Shown piece by piece: positions 1 through 11,600 of a DNA stretch of 64,000 nucleotides. The notes beneath the pieces were generated by a model. The model did not search any database, was not told the origin of the DNA, and saw nothing but the letters and a program-made list of their open reading frames with translations. The position numbers and the translations under genes are program-made. The DNA is from Adineta steineri (Eukaryota; Rotifera; Eurotatoria; Adinetida; Adinetidae). Numbering within the stretch: position 1 is the stretch's first letter; every line of letters starts with the position of its first letter. The stretch is from the NCBI GenBank assembly GCA_905250115.1, contig CAJNOI010000012.1, forward strand, positions 65,240 to 129,239. Direction: 5' to 3'.

Positions 1-661
1 GACAACGTTACATGTTATCTTTTTTGAATATCATCTGGACTGGGGCATAGTGCTTAGTGCGGAGAGGTATTCACAATAAAAAGTCTTCCTGGTGAATACG
101 ATAAAAATGTAAATATGTATGATTTTCTGTTACAATGGTCGTTATTCGATCTTTTTTTTTTGAAAGAATAATATTGTGGTTTTGATGAATACTGAATGAC
201 CAATTTGTAATGTTGCAGTTGTTATCGAACACTATTAGCAATATTTCATACTGACATATTATCGACAATGACCAAGAACTATGATCACCAAATCTTGTTA
301 TTATATAAATTGTTTATCAATCTTTACATTCTTTTTTATCATTACTGATTAAAATAAAATAATACACCTAATTGTGCGTAACACCCGGGCAGATATCGGT
401 ATACCTTTAGAAAAAAAAATGAAAAGAAGCGGGTGGTCCACTTAAAAATATAATAACGCCTGCTGAATCTTCAATATATCGCTTGATGCTTTATCCTTTC
501 TTTAATTACATTTTTTCTGTATTTGTCAGAGGGTAGATTAGGACGATTAGGAGTAATGGAAAGAATATTAAATTTCAATTATATTGACTTAAGATATTAT
601 CTGTGTTTTAGAAATAAAAACACACAATTTTTCATTATATTCTCTTATTCTAAAATCAACT
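1..661. other. AT-rich upstream region
   Basis: No convincing gene. A weak antisense reading frame at 71-268 and a plus-strand frame from 523 have no family features. The 523-768 frame merely overlaps the first exon of the next gene in the same phase and reads through its splice donor. The stretch probably holds the promoter of the NHL gene, but I see no specific element. Confidence 0.5.
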
Positions 662-2069
662 ATGAATACATTCAATATTCATTATTATATCGTTTTCATT
701 ATTCTCAGGTAAATAATTGTTCATTTTTACTATTCATTTTATTAACATTCATCGATTTCATATTTTAGTATTACAGGTTTGATTTCTATTCTATTTCATA
801 TATGTTTATATGTATTAGTTTAACACCTTCATAGTTCAAATACAATCTCAAATATGCGAAAAAACTGCTCAGTATGGCCAGTGTTCGACAAACAATGCTT
901 GTGGCTGTTTTCATATATTAGGTGCTGATGACGGTGCTGGTATTTGTGGCTTTCTTTGGCCCATATGCTCTCGTCTTGTACCATGCAATTCATCAGACAA
1001 CTCATGTCTTCAGTCTAACACGATCTGCGTTCAACATCCGCAATGTGATGATCGTCCTCTTTGCTATCCAGTTACAATGATGAAAGAAAACATATGTCCA
1101 CCAATGATAAGTGAGTGTATCAGTGGATGATAGATGCAATTATAAATTTGATCTGTTTTAGTTAATATCAATTCGAAATGGAAACAAAATGCAATAACTA
1201 TTGCTGGAGGAAATGGACAGGGAAGTGAATTAAATCAATTAAATCAGCCTTATGGTATGTATGTTGATAATGATGATCAATGTATTTACATTGCTGATGG
1301 TGGCAATCATCGTATTGTTAGATGGGAATTTGATGCAGCCAATGGTCAAATAGTTGCGGGTGGAAACGGAATGGGAAGTGCAATAAATCAATTGAATTAT
1401 CCAATGGATGCAATTCTTGATAGAGAGAAAAAACATCTCATCATTTGTGATTATGGCAACATGCGAGTCGTGCGATGGTCTCGCCAAAATAGTCAGGATC
1501 AACAAATATTAATACCTTTTATTGGTTGCTGGGGTTTAGCAATGGATAATAATGGAGATCTTTATATTTCTGACATGGAAAGACATCAAGTCAGACGTTG
1601 GCAAGAAGGAGATAGAGAAGGTACAATTGTAGCAGGTGGGAATGGACAAGGAAATCAGTTTAATCAACTCAGTAATCCTACCTATATTTTTGTCGATGAA
1701 TATTATTCAATTTATGTAGCGGATACTAGAAATAATCGTGTGATGAAATGGATGAAAAATGCAGCTGAAGGCATTCGTATTGCTCCAACGCAAGTTCCTG
1801 AAGAAAATCCTGGTTCAATGGTTGGTCCCACTGGTGTGATTGTTGATCATATGGGTAATATTTATGTGTCGAATATGGGAAGTCATCAAATAACCCGATG
1901 GTCGCCAGATGAAATGGAAGGTGCGCCTGTCGTTGGTAAGAAAGAAGATGGAAGTGGATCCACGCAACTCAGCTATTCATATGATTTATCATTTGATCGA
2001 TATGGTAATCTTTATGTTGTCGATACAGAAAACAATAGAATACAAAAATTTATTATTAATCTTGACTGA
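662..2069 (+). CDS. Secreted Cys-rich / NHL beta-propeller protein (copy 1, intact)
   Basis: Four exons join in frame: 662-708, 769-776 (only 8 nt), 835-1110 and 1162-2069, giving about 412 residues. Introns are 60, 58 and 51 nt with GT..AG ends. Residues 1-20 form a hydrophobic signal peptide (many I, F, Y, V). Residues about 20-110 are a Cys-rich module with CGCFH, CGFLWP and CDDRPLCYP motifs. The rest holds six NHL blades with the usual pattern (GG-NG-G---NQL-P, D--G-IY-AD--N-RI-RW), which predicts a closed six-bladed propeller. NHL propellers usually bind proteins or glycans outside the cell; no catalytic site is visible. An AATAAA signal lies at 2147-2152. A near-identical copy follows at 2852. 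The family assignment is secure and the function unknown. Confidence 0.9.
769..776 (+). other. 8-nt micro-exon of NHL copy 1
   Basis: The octamer TATTACAG lies between an acceptor (TTTTAG, ending 768) and a donor (GTTTGA, starting 777). Without it the signal-peptide exon (phase 2) cannot be joined in frame to the Cys-rich exon. With it the protein reads through as ...LSITVQIQSQIC. Copy 2 has the matching octamer CATAACAG at 2962-2969 with identical intron lengths (60 and 58 nt). Confidence 0.8.
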
Positions 2070-2851
2070 AACAGCTTTTGATGATAAAATGACATTTGAT
2101 AAACAATTGTTTTTTGTCACTTTTAAAATATTTTTTATTAGTGAAGAATAAAGTTCATTAAAAGTATGAATAATTAAAATCTAATTTATCATTCATCTTA
2201 CAGATACAATTCTTTCAAATTCCTTTTTTAATATTTATAAATTGTTTACCAATTGAAACAATACAATGCTTTAATAGAAAGGTTTGAGGGTGTGGGTATG
2301 GCTTGAATGTAGCTGAAAAGAACATGATACTCACACCAACACTCATACCCGCACTTCACATAGCTGTTGAAGATTTTGATAAAGGTATTGCTGACGTCAC
2401 ATAGAGTTGCAAGTAATTCTTTTCATTCAGAATTACTTTTCTTCTAAGTGTTTGTATTTTATCGATTAAATACTACCGAAAATATTCTCCTTCTCCTATT
2501 AAATACAAATCAAAAGTATATCTGAAATTACATTCTAAAGCAATAGTTCTTTCCAATATTGAAAACGACTATTCCTGACAAATATTTCACTCTTTAAAAA
2601 TATATTAATACCACTTGAATCTTAACTTTATCACATGATGACCCATGCATTTTTTAATTTCGTTTTTATTGTATTTGTTATAGAATAGAATCAAAACGAT
2701 TACAAAGAAATGAAAGCAATATCAAATTTCCAATTATGGATATCTGAATAAATGAATCTGTTATATTTCAATTAAATTGGCTTAAGATACCATCGATATT
2801 TTAGAAATAAAAGCACACGTTTCTGCACAATATTGTTTTAGTTTACAACTA
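2070..2851. other. Intergenic spacer between NHL copies
   Basis: AT-rich spacer of 782 bases. It holds one degenerate telomere-like hairpin repeat (2283-2360). The last 150 bases resemble the region upstream of copy 1 (runs such as TTAGAAATAAAA and CACAC), so the promoter was probably duplicated with the gene. Confidence 0.5.
2283..2360. repeat. Telomere-like hairpin repeat (THR)
   Basis: The left arm starts TTTGAGGGTGTGGGTATGG, the middle contains TGTAGCTG, and the right arm is C-rich (CACACCAACACTCATACCC). This is the dispersed family described in the findings. The right terminus here is degenerate. Confidence 0.65.
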
Positions 2852-4294
2852 ATGATGGCTACTATTATGATCTACAGCTACGTTATTTTCATTGTTCTCA
2901 GGTAAATAATTGTTCATTTTTATCATTCATTTTGCTAACATTCACCAATTTAATATTTTAGCATAACAGGTTTGATTTCTATTCTATTTTATTTGAGTTT
3001 ATATGTATTAGTTTATCACTTTCATAGTTCAAATACAATCTCAAATATGTGAGAAAACTGCTCAGTATGGTCAGTGTTCGACAAACAATGCTTGTGGCTG
3101 TTTTCATATGTTAGGTGCTGATGACGGTGCTGGTATTTGTGGCTTTCTTTGGCCCACATGCTCTCGTCTTGTACCATGTAATTCCTCAGACAACTCATGT
3201 CTTCAATCTAACACGATCTGCGTCAAACATCCACAATGTGATGATCGTCCTCTTTGCTATCCAGTTACAATGATGAAAGAAAACATATGTCCACCAATGA
3301 AAAGTGAGTAGAGCATTGGATTATAGATGCAACATTCTTATTCACACTTTCAAGATATGTACAATTATACATTTTATTTGTTTTAGATAAAATGAATCTT
3401 AAATGGAAATTAAATTTCTCTATCGTTGCTGGGGGAAATGGGTTTGGATACGACTTAAATCAAGTTAGTCTAGTTCAAGGAATCTATATTGATGATGATA
3501 AACAGACGATGTATATTACACAATATAATAGTGATCGAATTGTTGGATGGAAATTCGGTGAAGAAAGTGGTGAAATCGTTGCTGGTGGGAATGGACAAGG
3601 AAATGAAATAAATCAACTGAATAATCCATAAGATGTAACTGTTGATAAAAAAAATGATTTACTGATTATTTGTGATCAAGGAAACGAACGAGTAGTACAA
3701 TGGTCTCGTCAAAAAAAAATAGACCCAAAAATAATTATCCGAAAAATTAAATGTAACGGTGTAACAATCGATAATAATGGAGATATTTATGTTTCAGAAG
3801 GAGAAACACATAGTGTTATACGATTAAAACAAGGAGAAACAAAGGCAACAACTGTAGCCGGTGGAAATGGGCATGGATATGAGCCAAATCAACTAAATGA
3901 TCCGGCTCACATTTTTGTTGATGAACAATATTCAATTTATGTATCTGATTATAAATATGGTCGTGTGACAAAATGGATAAAAAATGCAAAAGAAGGAATT
4001 ATTGTTACTAAACAAACAATTCCAGAAAATGGTGAATCATAGTTATCTAAGTCGTATGGAATGGCTGTCGATCATTTTGGTAATGTATATTTGTCAGAAT
4101 ATGACAATAATCAAATAGTGCGCTGGTCGGAAGGGTCTAAAGAAGGTGACATTGTTATAGATGGAGGAAATTACGAACGACCACCACAACTGTTCACTGG
4201 ACCCACATCTATGTCATTAGATCGAGAAGGGAATTTATATGTCGTTGATCATTACGTGCATCAAATACTGAAGTTTGATGTTGATGTTAACTGA
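2852..4294 (+). pseudogene. Secreted Cys-rich / NHL protein (copy 2, two in-frame stops)
   Basis: Tandem paralogue of the gene at 662. Exons 2852-2901, 2962-2969 (8 nt), 3028-3303 and 3387-4294 have the same phases, and the last two have exactly the same lengths (276 and 908 nt) as copy 1. The signal peptide, Cys-rich module and NHL blades are all recognisable. Two in-frame stops interrupt the propeller: TAA at 3629-3631, where copy 1 has ATG, and TAG at 4040-4042. The frame is otherwise uninterrupted to TGA at 4292-4294. A truncated product of about 190 residues (signal peptide, Cys-rich module and the first blades) could still be made, so this is either a young pseudogene or a gene recently shortened. 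Sequence error at both sites is possible but less likely. Confidence 0.8.
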
Positions 4295-5579
4295 AATTAT
4301 TATTTGTAATTAAATGAATTTTAATGAAACAATCTGCTGTTTTTATAAGTTTTCTTCATCTTATTTAAAAATAAATCATTTTATAAGTGAATTCTTCTGA
4401 ATTATTTTTTTGTTAACATGTCTAGAATTTTCGAAGATATTTTCATCAATTATAACAATCGTATTTAACTATAATGATTTATGATGATATTTTATGAGCG
4501 CAGTTATTATGTCATATCGTATATAAAATATCTGCGGCTAAAATTAGACGATTGTAGCCGACTGTATTGCTATTCAGATTAGATCAACTCATAGTTCGTA
4601 TGCTAAGTTATTTGAGCAAAGAAAATATTAGAAAACATTTACTAGTATTGTAAGAACTTTTGGAATAATTTATTTGATCTGTATTGAACTGTTTAAACGA
4701 ATCTGTCAGATTAGATTAGAAAATATTTTCGATATTTGCTTCGATTCGAACTTAAACTGAATTTGTTAATTTCTGTTCATCATTTAAAAAATCATCATCA
4801 CTATCGTTAATTGCTAAAGTCGTAGATGAACAAATCCAATTACACATAAATCTATAAATATTTATCAATTATTATTGTTTTTTCATGTCTTCTTTATCTG
4901 CAATAATGATGATATGAGCATTGTGATATTCTCAATCACATTTTCAAGATGAATTACATTTATTTCTTATGTATGTCTATATTGAAATTCAATTATTATT
5001 TTATTTCCTTATTAAAATAGTTTATATTGAATTGAAGAATAGATGAGGTTAAGATATAGATCGACTAATATCATATCTTCGTTTGAATATGAATCAGTCT
5101 GCCTATCCTATTCAAATCAGTTGTCATTCTTGTTAAGATTCATCGAGTTCACTTTGATTAAAAATGTTAATTGATATTAGAATTTCGAATAGTCAATCAT
5201 TTGTAGAATTCATTAAATTCGATTTTATTTAGAATTTTAAACGCTAGTGTAGATGCAAGAATAAAAGCGAAAGAAATAATATTAACATAAGTACATCCCA
5301 CTATTCACTTAAAGAATATGTTTTGTGCGTTTGTATTCGACTTTAAATGGTGGCATCGATGAAATATAATATCCAATTAAATATGCTCATGGATTATGTA
5401 TTGATTCTGTACATTCAAATAAAAATGAAATAATTAAACGAGGAATAGATAATAATATTAAAATACATGGTGATATAACAAGATGTTTATTTTGTTGTAT
5501 TTGAACATAAAGAAATTTTTTATGTGTTCACTTTTTCTTAGTTTGCAAATGTATACGAAATACTTGAATAGTAATACAT
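4295..5579. other. AT-rich intergenic region
   Basis: About 1.3 kb with no open frame of coding character and no repeat I recognise. An AATAAA at 4369-4374 could serve the upstream NHL copy. Confidence 0.5.
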
Positions 5580-7195
5580 ATAGCAGATAACATATTAATT
5601 ATAAATGAACTTATTTATAAAGTCTTTGATTATCTTGATGTTAAAGATATTTATTTTGGACATTTCTCTCTTAATAATCGATTTCGAAATTTATATCTGA
5701 ATTATAATATTGGATATCAATTAAATCTTTCGAATACATCAAAAACAGATTTCTAATCTTATCATCATGATGTTCTTAAACCAAAAATCACGATCGAATC
5801 AAAATTCTTCATCTATCGAATCCATTTACAATTGATTTGATATTTTCTCCTGAACATCTTATTATTAATTTTATTCAAATTGAAAAATTAATATTAGACA
5901 ATATTAGTTCGAAATATCTTATTAACACTCTTAAATATTTAATTCATTTACCACAATTATGTTCATTGAATCTTTCAATTATTGATTACATTGACAATCT
6001 TTCACCTATTTTTCTTCATATATTTTGTTTAACAAAATTAAAATCTTGTCAATTAACATATCGAGTCGAAGAAGACTTATGAATTGATTTTACTCAATTG
6101 GAACAAAGTTCAATTGAATATCCTATCATTAATAGTCATTTTCGATATGAATCTCTACAAGAATTCTTACTTTGTCTTCCAAAACTTCGTCATTTATCAA
6201 TGAGTTCTCTTATTGGATCAGATCATCCATCAAAAATCGAGTTTGTTCCAGTTGAACTTAAAGATTTAAAATCAATTTCACTTGTACTTTATTCAATACA
6301 TTTTTATCAATTCAAAAACTTAATTACAAATTTTTTTAAACACATTGAGAAATTAAGTATTGCAACATTTAATGATTCAACATATTTATCTGGAAAACGA
6401 TGGCAACAAATCATTTCATCTTCATTACCTAATTTACGTATTTTTGATCTACAAAATAATTATAATTCAATGTGGAATAAATTCGTATATGCGTGGTTAA
6501 GTAGCGATTTTCAATCGAGCTTTTGGAAAGATAAACAATGGTTTTTTCAACATTGTTACGATGGTGAAATAAAATCAAATAATGGAATATTTTTCTCAAC
6601 AAATCCATATCGGTAAATCTCACTTTTGTTCATTTTCTTACATTTTAAATCGAGAAGAAAAGATTATCAATTTTATTGGAATGGTGATCATAATCGTACT
6701 AATTCAAATATGAAACAAGATGATTTCAAAACAGTCCAGAATTTATTTATACATGATGCACCAAATGACAATGAACCTGTTGGTTATTTTCCAAATGTAA
6801 AAGAAATAACAATTTATCATTATGATTCGATTTTAACAAGTCTTAATCGAATTCTTCCTTTATATCAATTGAACAAAGTAAAATATGTCAATCTGTAATA
6901 AAGACAAATAAAATTGAAAATTTTCAAATAATTCATTGTTGTTCATTAAAAGAAATCTCGCTTTCATGAATATATTTCCAAAATTACAATCATTTGAAAC
7001 TGGTATATTGAAAAAAGAGTTTATTTTCATAATACAATATTTATTATTAAATACGGCTTATTTGAGTTTTTTTATGTATTAAAGATTTATCAGAAACTTA
7101 TTTTGATAAAATGAACGTTTTAATCGAATCAAATAATTTACTCAAAGATTATTCTATTAAACTTATTGATGATGATTTATACTTATGGTGGTAAA
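5580..7195 (+). pseudogene. Decayed F-box / LRR-like gene
   Basis: The frame beginning near 5580 gives an F-box-like helix pattern (NELIYKVFDYLDVKDIYFG, then LNNRFRNLY), which stops at 5757. A second frame runs from 5837 to 6898 with in-frame stops TGA at 6080-6082 and TAA at 6614-6616. It is rich in leucine-rich segments such as LPKLRHLSMSSL and LPNLRIFDLQNN. Similar fragments (FPKLQSFETG; LLKDYSIKLIDDDLYLWW) continue in other frames to about 7195. No start codon precedes the F-box. F-box proteins present substrates to SCF ubiquitin ligases, and bdelloids carry large numbers of F-box/LRR-like genes. The frame change plus several stops marks this as a pseudogene. Confidence 0.7.
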
Positions 7196-7199
7196 AAAA

Positions 7200-8671
7200 G
7201 ATAGAAGATGTTTTATACATAGAATTAGAAAGCAATTTTTGAAATAAATAAAATTAAACTATAATTTTGTATTGAATGAAAAACAAAATCTCTATAGCGA
7301 ACCATATGTGTGAAATTTTTCAAAATTTTTTCGCTTATAGTTTTCATTGAAATCCCTGAAACACATCTGGGAACCTTTCTTTGTTAGATCACCTAGTATA
7401 TAAGGTATAATATACAAGGTGTAAATATAAAGGAAAAAAACTAGAGCAACTATTGTATTGCCTGACTTATGAATCACTCGGTATATCTTCCATAAAGTTT
7501 GTTTTTATGAATATAATCAATTTTTCTAGTGCCTATTGAAATATTCCACTATATTTTTATCTAAAATAAAGATAATAAAATACTGCTCTATTTTTTTGTC
7601 ATGCTTTTTTTCTGCTTCATTACAAAACTTATAAATGTATTTCTTTCTTCGCATTATTTTAATTACTTGTTAAAATAATTTTCTTAATTTTCTATCCAGT
7701 GTTTTTATCTCTCTCTCTCTGAATTCTATTATTTATTCTATCTACGTTTTTCTAGAATATTCACTAATGCTCATTTAAATGTTTATTTTTTAAGAAGAAA
7801 AAAGTTGAGAGAGATGTTTTTTCTTCATTGATATTGTGTCTTAAAGTTTTCTACTATAAAACTTCGTATTGATAATAAGGTAAGTAGATATTATTATAAC
7901 GGATAAGATATTTGTATCAAGAAATCGAATGAATATTAATTTTCTTGTATATTATCTGTCAATCATATCTAGCTTAAAGTAAACAAACACTGCTGTTTTC
8001 TTTTCTTTGATTTAATTCAGTTATGTAAATGGTAAGTGTTCTTCCTTTTCATAGAATTATTTGAACGTTGAACTAAAACAACTCGAGACTGATATATCCA
8101 CACATGATTTTAATGATTTATGTTCTATTATACGTACTAGGATTGAAATGTAATTTCTTGTAAAAGATTTTTCTCTCAGTCAAATCGATGCATTTTCTTG
8201 GTAATTAGAAATATTCTTGAGAGTAAATGACGGATATTATTATTACAGAAGCATTCAAGCGAACTATTAAAATAAAACAATTTCCTTTCAAAATAAAATG
8301 AACAAATATAATATATTCAGAAGTAAGTCAATTCAATGATAATCATCACATTGTGCATGACTTGGTATGCATTAGAAAAGGACATTTGTTGTTGAAATAG
8401 AATAATGCAAAGTACGTTATTTCTCTTTATGAAAACTTTTTTTAATTAAATTTTTCAATAAAATCCAATGTAATCCAAAGTATTCTTTGTAAAAAGGAAT
8501 CATAACTTTGATTGATAATGTTTGATAGTCTATTTCATTTTTGATAAACATCTCGCTTTCAAAGGTGGCTGTAGGTGTGGATATGGGTGAGAGATGATTA
8601 TAACATCCACACCCATCTTTTCTTACATTTACATTCTATTTCGATTTTTAGATAATAGGCTTGTAGTAGCA
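7200..8671. other. AT-rich intergenic region with short simple repeats
   Basis: No supported gene. It contains a short (TC)n tract near 7711-7720, a possible old repeat fragment on the minus strand around 7290-7480, and a telomere-like hairpin at 8561-8620 just before the next gene. Confidence 0.5.
8561..8620. repeat. Telomere-like hairpin repeat (THR)
   Basis: The left arm carries GGTGGCTGTAGGTGTGGATA and GGGTGAG, followed by a short A/T core and a right arm CATCCACACCCATC. It sits about 50 bases before the start codon of the triple-module gene. Confidence 0.65.
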
Positions 8672-11600
8672 ATGAAAATCAGAAATTTTATTGCATGGTT
8701 CCATGATTATGTACACAATTACAATTTGTTCATACCAGACGAAGATCATTATGAGGACGATAATGATCAGTCAATAGATCCAACAATACATATCAAGCAA
8801 CAAAAACATTCTACATGGCTCTACGTTTTCCTTTTCATTAGTGAGTCAATAAAAATAATTTCTTTCCTAACAGAAATAAAATAGAAGCCTATAGTATCGC
8901 CTGAATGATAGTGTAATACGTTTCATTTTGTCATCTTTTGTTTCTAGTCTCTCTTTACGTGTTGCTCTTCATCGCATTGTTAAGTCCAACAAGTCGTATC
9001 GTTACCATTTCAAATCTGACTCCATCACTCTTTGATCAACTACATCGTGAACATGGTGAAACACTCTCATGTCCATGTTCAACTATTACCATACCTTATA
9101 GGATCTTCGTTACCAATAATGTCTCATTTCATCCTGTATGTTCGAGCGTTTTTATTAGTAGAGAATGGATTGAAGGATTTTATCTACCAATAGCCAATGC
9201 ATACTTAATAGACGATTTTCGAACAACGGCATTTTCTCAGGTGAGTTGAAAACATATCTTCTATTTTTATTTAAAGAAAAAAATTGATGAAAGCGAAGTA
9301 TTACAATAAAATAAAGATCAGTGAAGACGAACACACGAAACCTCTGTTTTTGTAAAGTCGTATGATATTGTTCGCTGCACTAAGATACTAATTCGTTCTG
9401 TGAAGTAACTAAATTTAATTGAAAAATAATTGAGATCTTTTTTTGATTTTGATTTAAATAAAAAATTAATATCATCACACCCACACCTCGTTACATGAAA
9501 TCTATTGTTCTGCTTCTAGTTTGAATTGTTAGCTGCTCTTTGTTCAATCTCGGAAGATGCAGTTTCACAAGCACTGTTAGATATTCAAAATAATCAGCTT
9601 GTTACAGCTGAACTTCTCGAAGAAGAAGATATTCAATCGCAAGTAAAAGCCATGGTTGAACTTTTTCAAGCAACCGCACATGTTCAAGTTAATTCATTTT
9701 TACAATTCGTTCAAGTGATGTATCGTTCCAATGCTCTTGTGTCTGCTTTTGGAACGAATGCAGTTGTTCAAATAGGCACTTATAAAGTATATATCACTTC
9801 TACGTATCAAGCGAACCCAAACATAAGTCTTGGTCTCGTATTAAACGCTTCAAGTTGCACTGAAAGGACCATGGTGGTTCCAGCTCTTTTCTATGCTCAA
9901 CCATTCGATACTAGCGTATTTGATCATATAAATTGGCCTATTTACTACAGTGGTGGCAGTGCTTATACAAATATTTCTGGAAGCGTCGACGGATTCTTCG
10001 GAGGATGTTTTCCTCTGGATTCTATTCTTGAAAGTACACTTGATTGTTTGTACAACTTTCAATGTTTAGAAATTTTATTCGATTATTTTCCTGCTCTTAA
10101 TCAAGTATAATACATTTAATTTGACATATCTCTAAGTAATTCTTTTCTTTTAGTCAAACTTCAAATTGATCGATCTTCCTCTATCTTCTGGCCGACGAAA
10201 TATTTTTGTAAACGATCTTGTCTCTAAGTATCTATTTATTGAACAAAATTCAACCAAAATCAACTACGCAAACTATTTTAATCAATGTGCTCCTTTAGTG
10301 TGTACATATTCTACTACAGATTCAACCAATCTATCGTCTATCCTGCCTCTTTTAATCAGTCTCTATGGTGGTTTGACTGCTATTCTTCGGTTAATTGCAC
10401 CTTTGTTGATCAAGATTATATGGAAAATTCGACATCGTTCGATAAAAATCACCATTAACTATGGTATGTTTTGTCGATAATAAAAATAATATTACTCTAT
10501 AGAATAATTCATATTTTTGAAATTCTAGAGTATTGTTTATCATCTATGCGTGACGTAACTCGATGGATGAAACAGTTGAACATATTCAAATCAGCTGCGA
10601 ATAGAACAGTGGACGATATCGAACAACAACGTATCAGCACATATTGTTTTCTCATTTTATTCGCAGGTACATATCTTCATTTAGAAGCTGTGTGGCCTAC
10701 TTAGTGAAATGATGTTAGAATCAACGACGAAACAATGATGATTTTGATTATGAGATCGACATTGTGTAGTAACTAAGGATCAGATGATTTTAGGAAAATA
10801 ATATATATATTCTGCAAGAGGAAATCTTGCCGCTCTTTTTCATAATAGAAATTTCCATTAGTAATCATCGATAAAAAAATAGTCCTGGGAATCAAAAAAT
10901 TCAGCTTTTCCCTCCTTGCATTCTTGTAGTATTATCTAGATCTAAGTTTTTTTTCTTCATTCTAGGTTCTATTCTTTGTCTTGTTCTTTTTAATTCACTC
11001 AAAACTCAAACAATTACAATCATTGAAAAAAATCCACCATTAACTAAATACAAGCAGTTACAAATCCTATATCCAGATACACTTGCATGTCCTTGTTCAA
11101 ATAGTACAATGCCGTATAAGACTTTTGTTTCATTGTCTCCCATTTTTCATCAAGTATGCTCAAGTGGTTTACTTAACGAATCATGGATTTCACTACTATC
11201 GAATAACGATCCGAATAATGTGTTGAGTGGTACATTTATTAGTAAAGCTGCTCAATACTTTAGATTACTGTCCAGTATTTGTCAACTAGCTGATTTGACA
11301 ACTACCGAGAATATTGATGGTTTTTTTGCACGCACTTTTGTTACTTTCTATGTGCTTATCGAAACAGATTTTAATATTCAAGTTAATGCAACTGTCAAGC
11401 AACTGACCGAATCAATTGTAATCAGTTTTAATCTTTTCAATATTATGACACGTCTTTTCATTCAAGCTGATCAGCCAATAATAGTATCACCGAATTCTCA
11501 AGTAATACTAAATTATATAAATACTACAGCTGGTACTAATAATCCACAAGCACTAGAAGTATGTTTATATTCAAAGAATTCTTACATTTCTTTTTCTCCT

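Noticed and set aside
2852..6898. Reassigned stop codons (TAA/TAG read as sense), since the NHL copy and the F-box frame carry in-frame stops
   Set aside because: Many intact genes in the window end in TAA or TAG (for example the PARG protein, the desaturase and the LamG protein), and copy 1 of the NHL gene has sense codons at the matching sites.
9471..9495. Telomere-like hairpin inside the second intron of the triple-module gene
   Set aside because: Only a short C-rich arm (CATCACACCCACACCTCG) is present with no G-rich partner, so it is at best a remnant.
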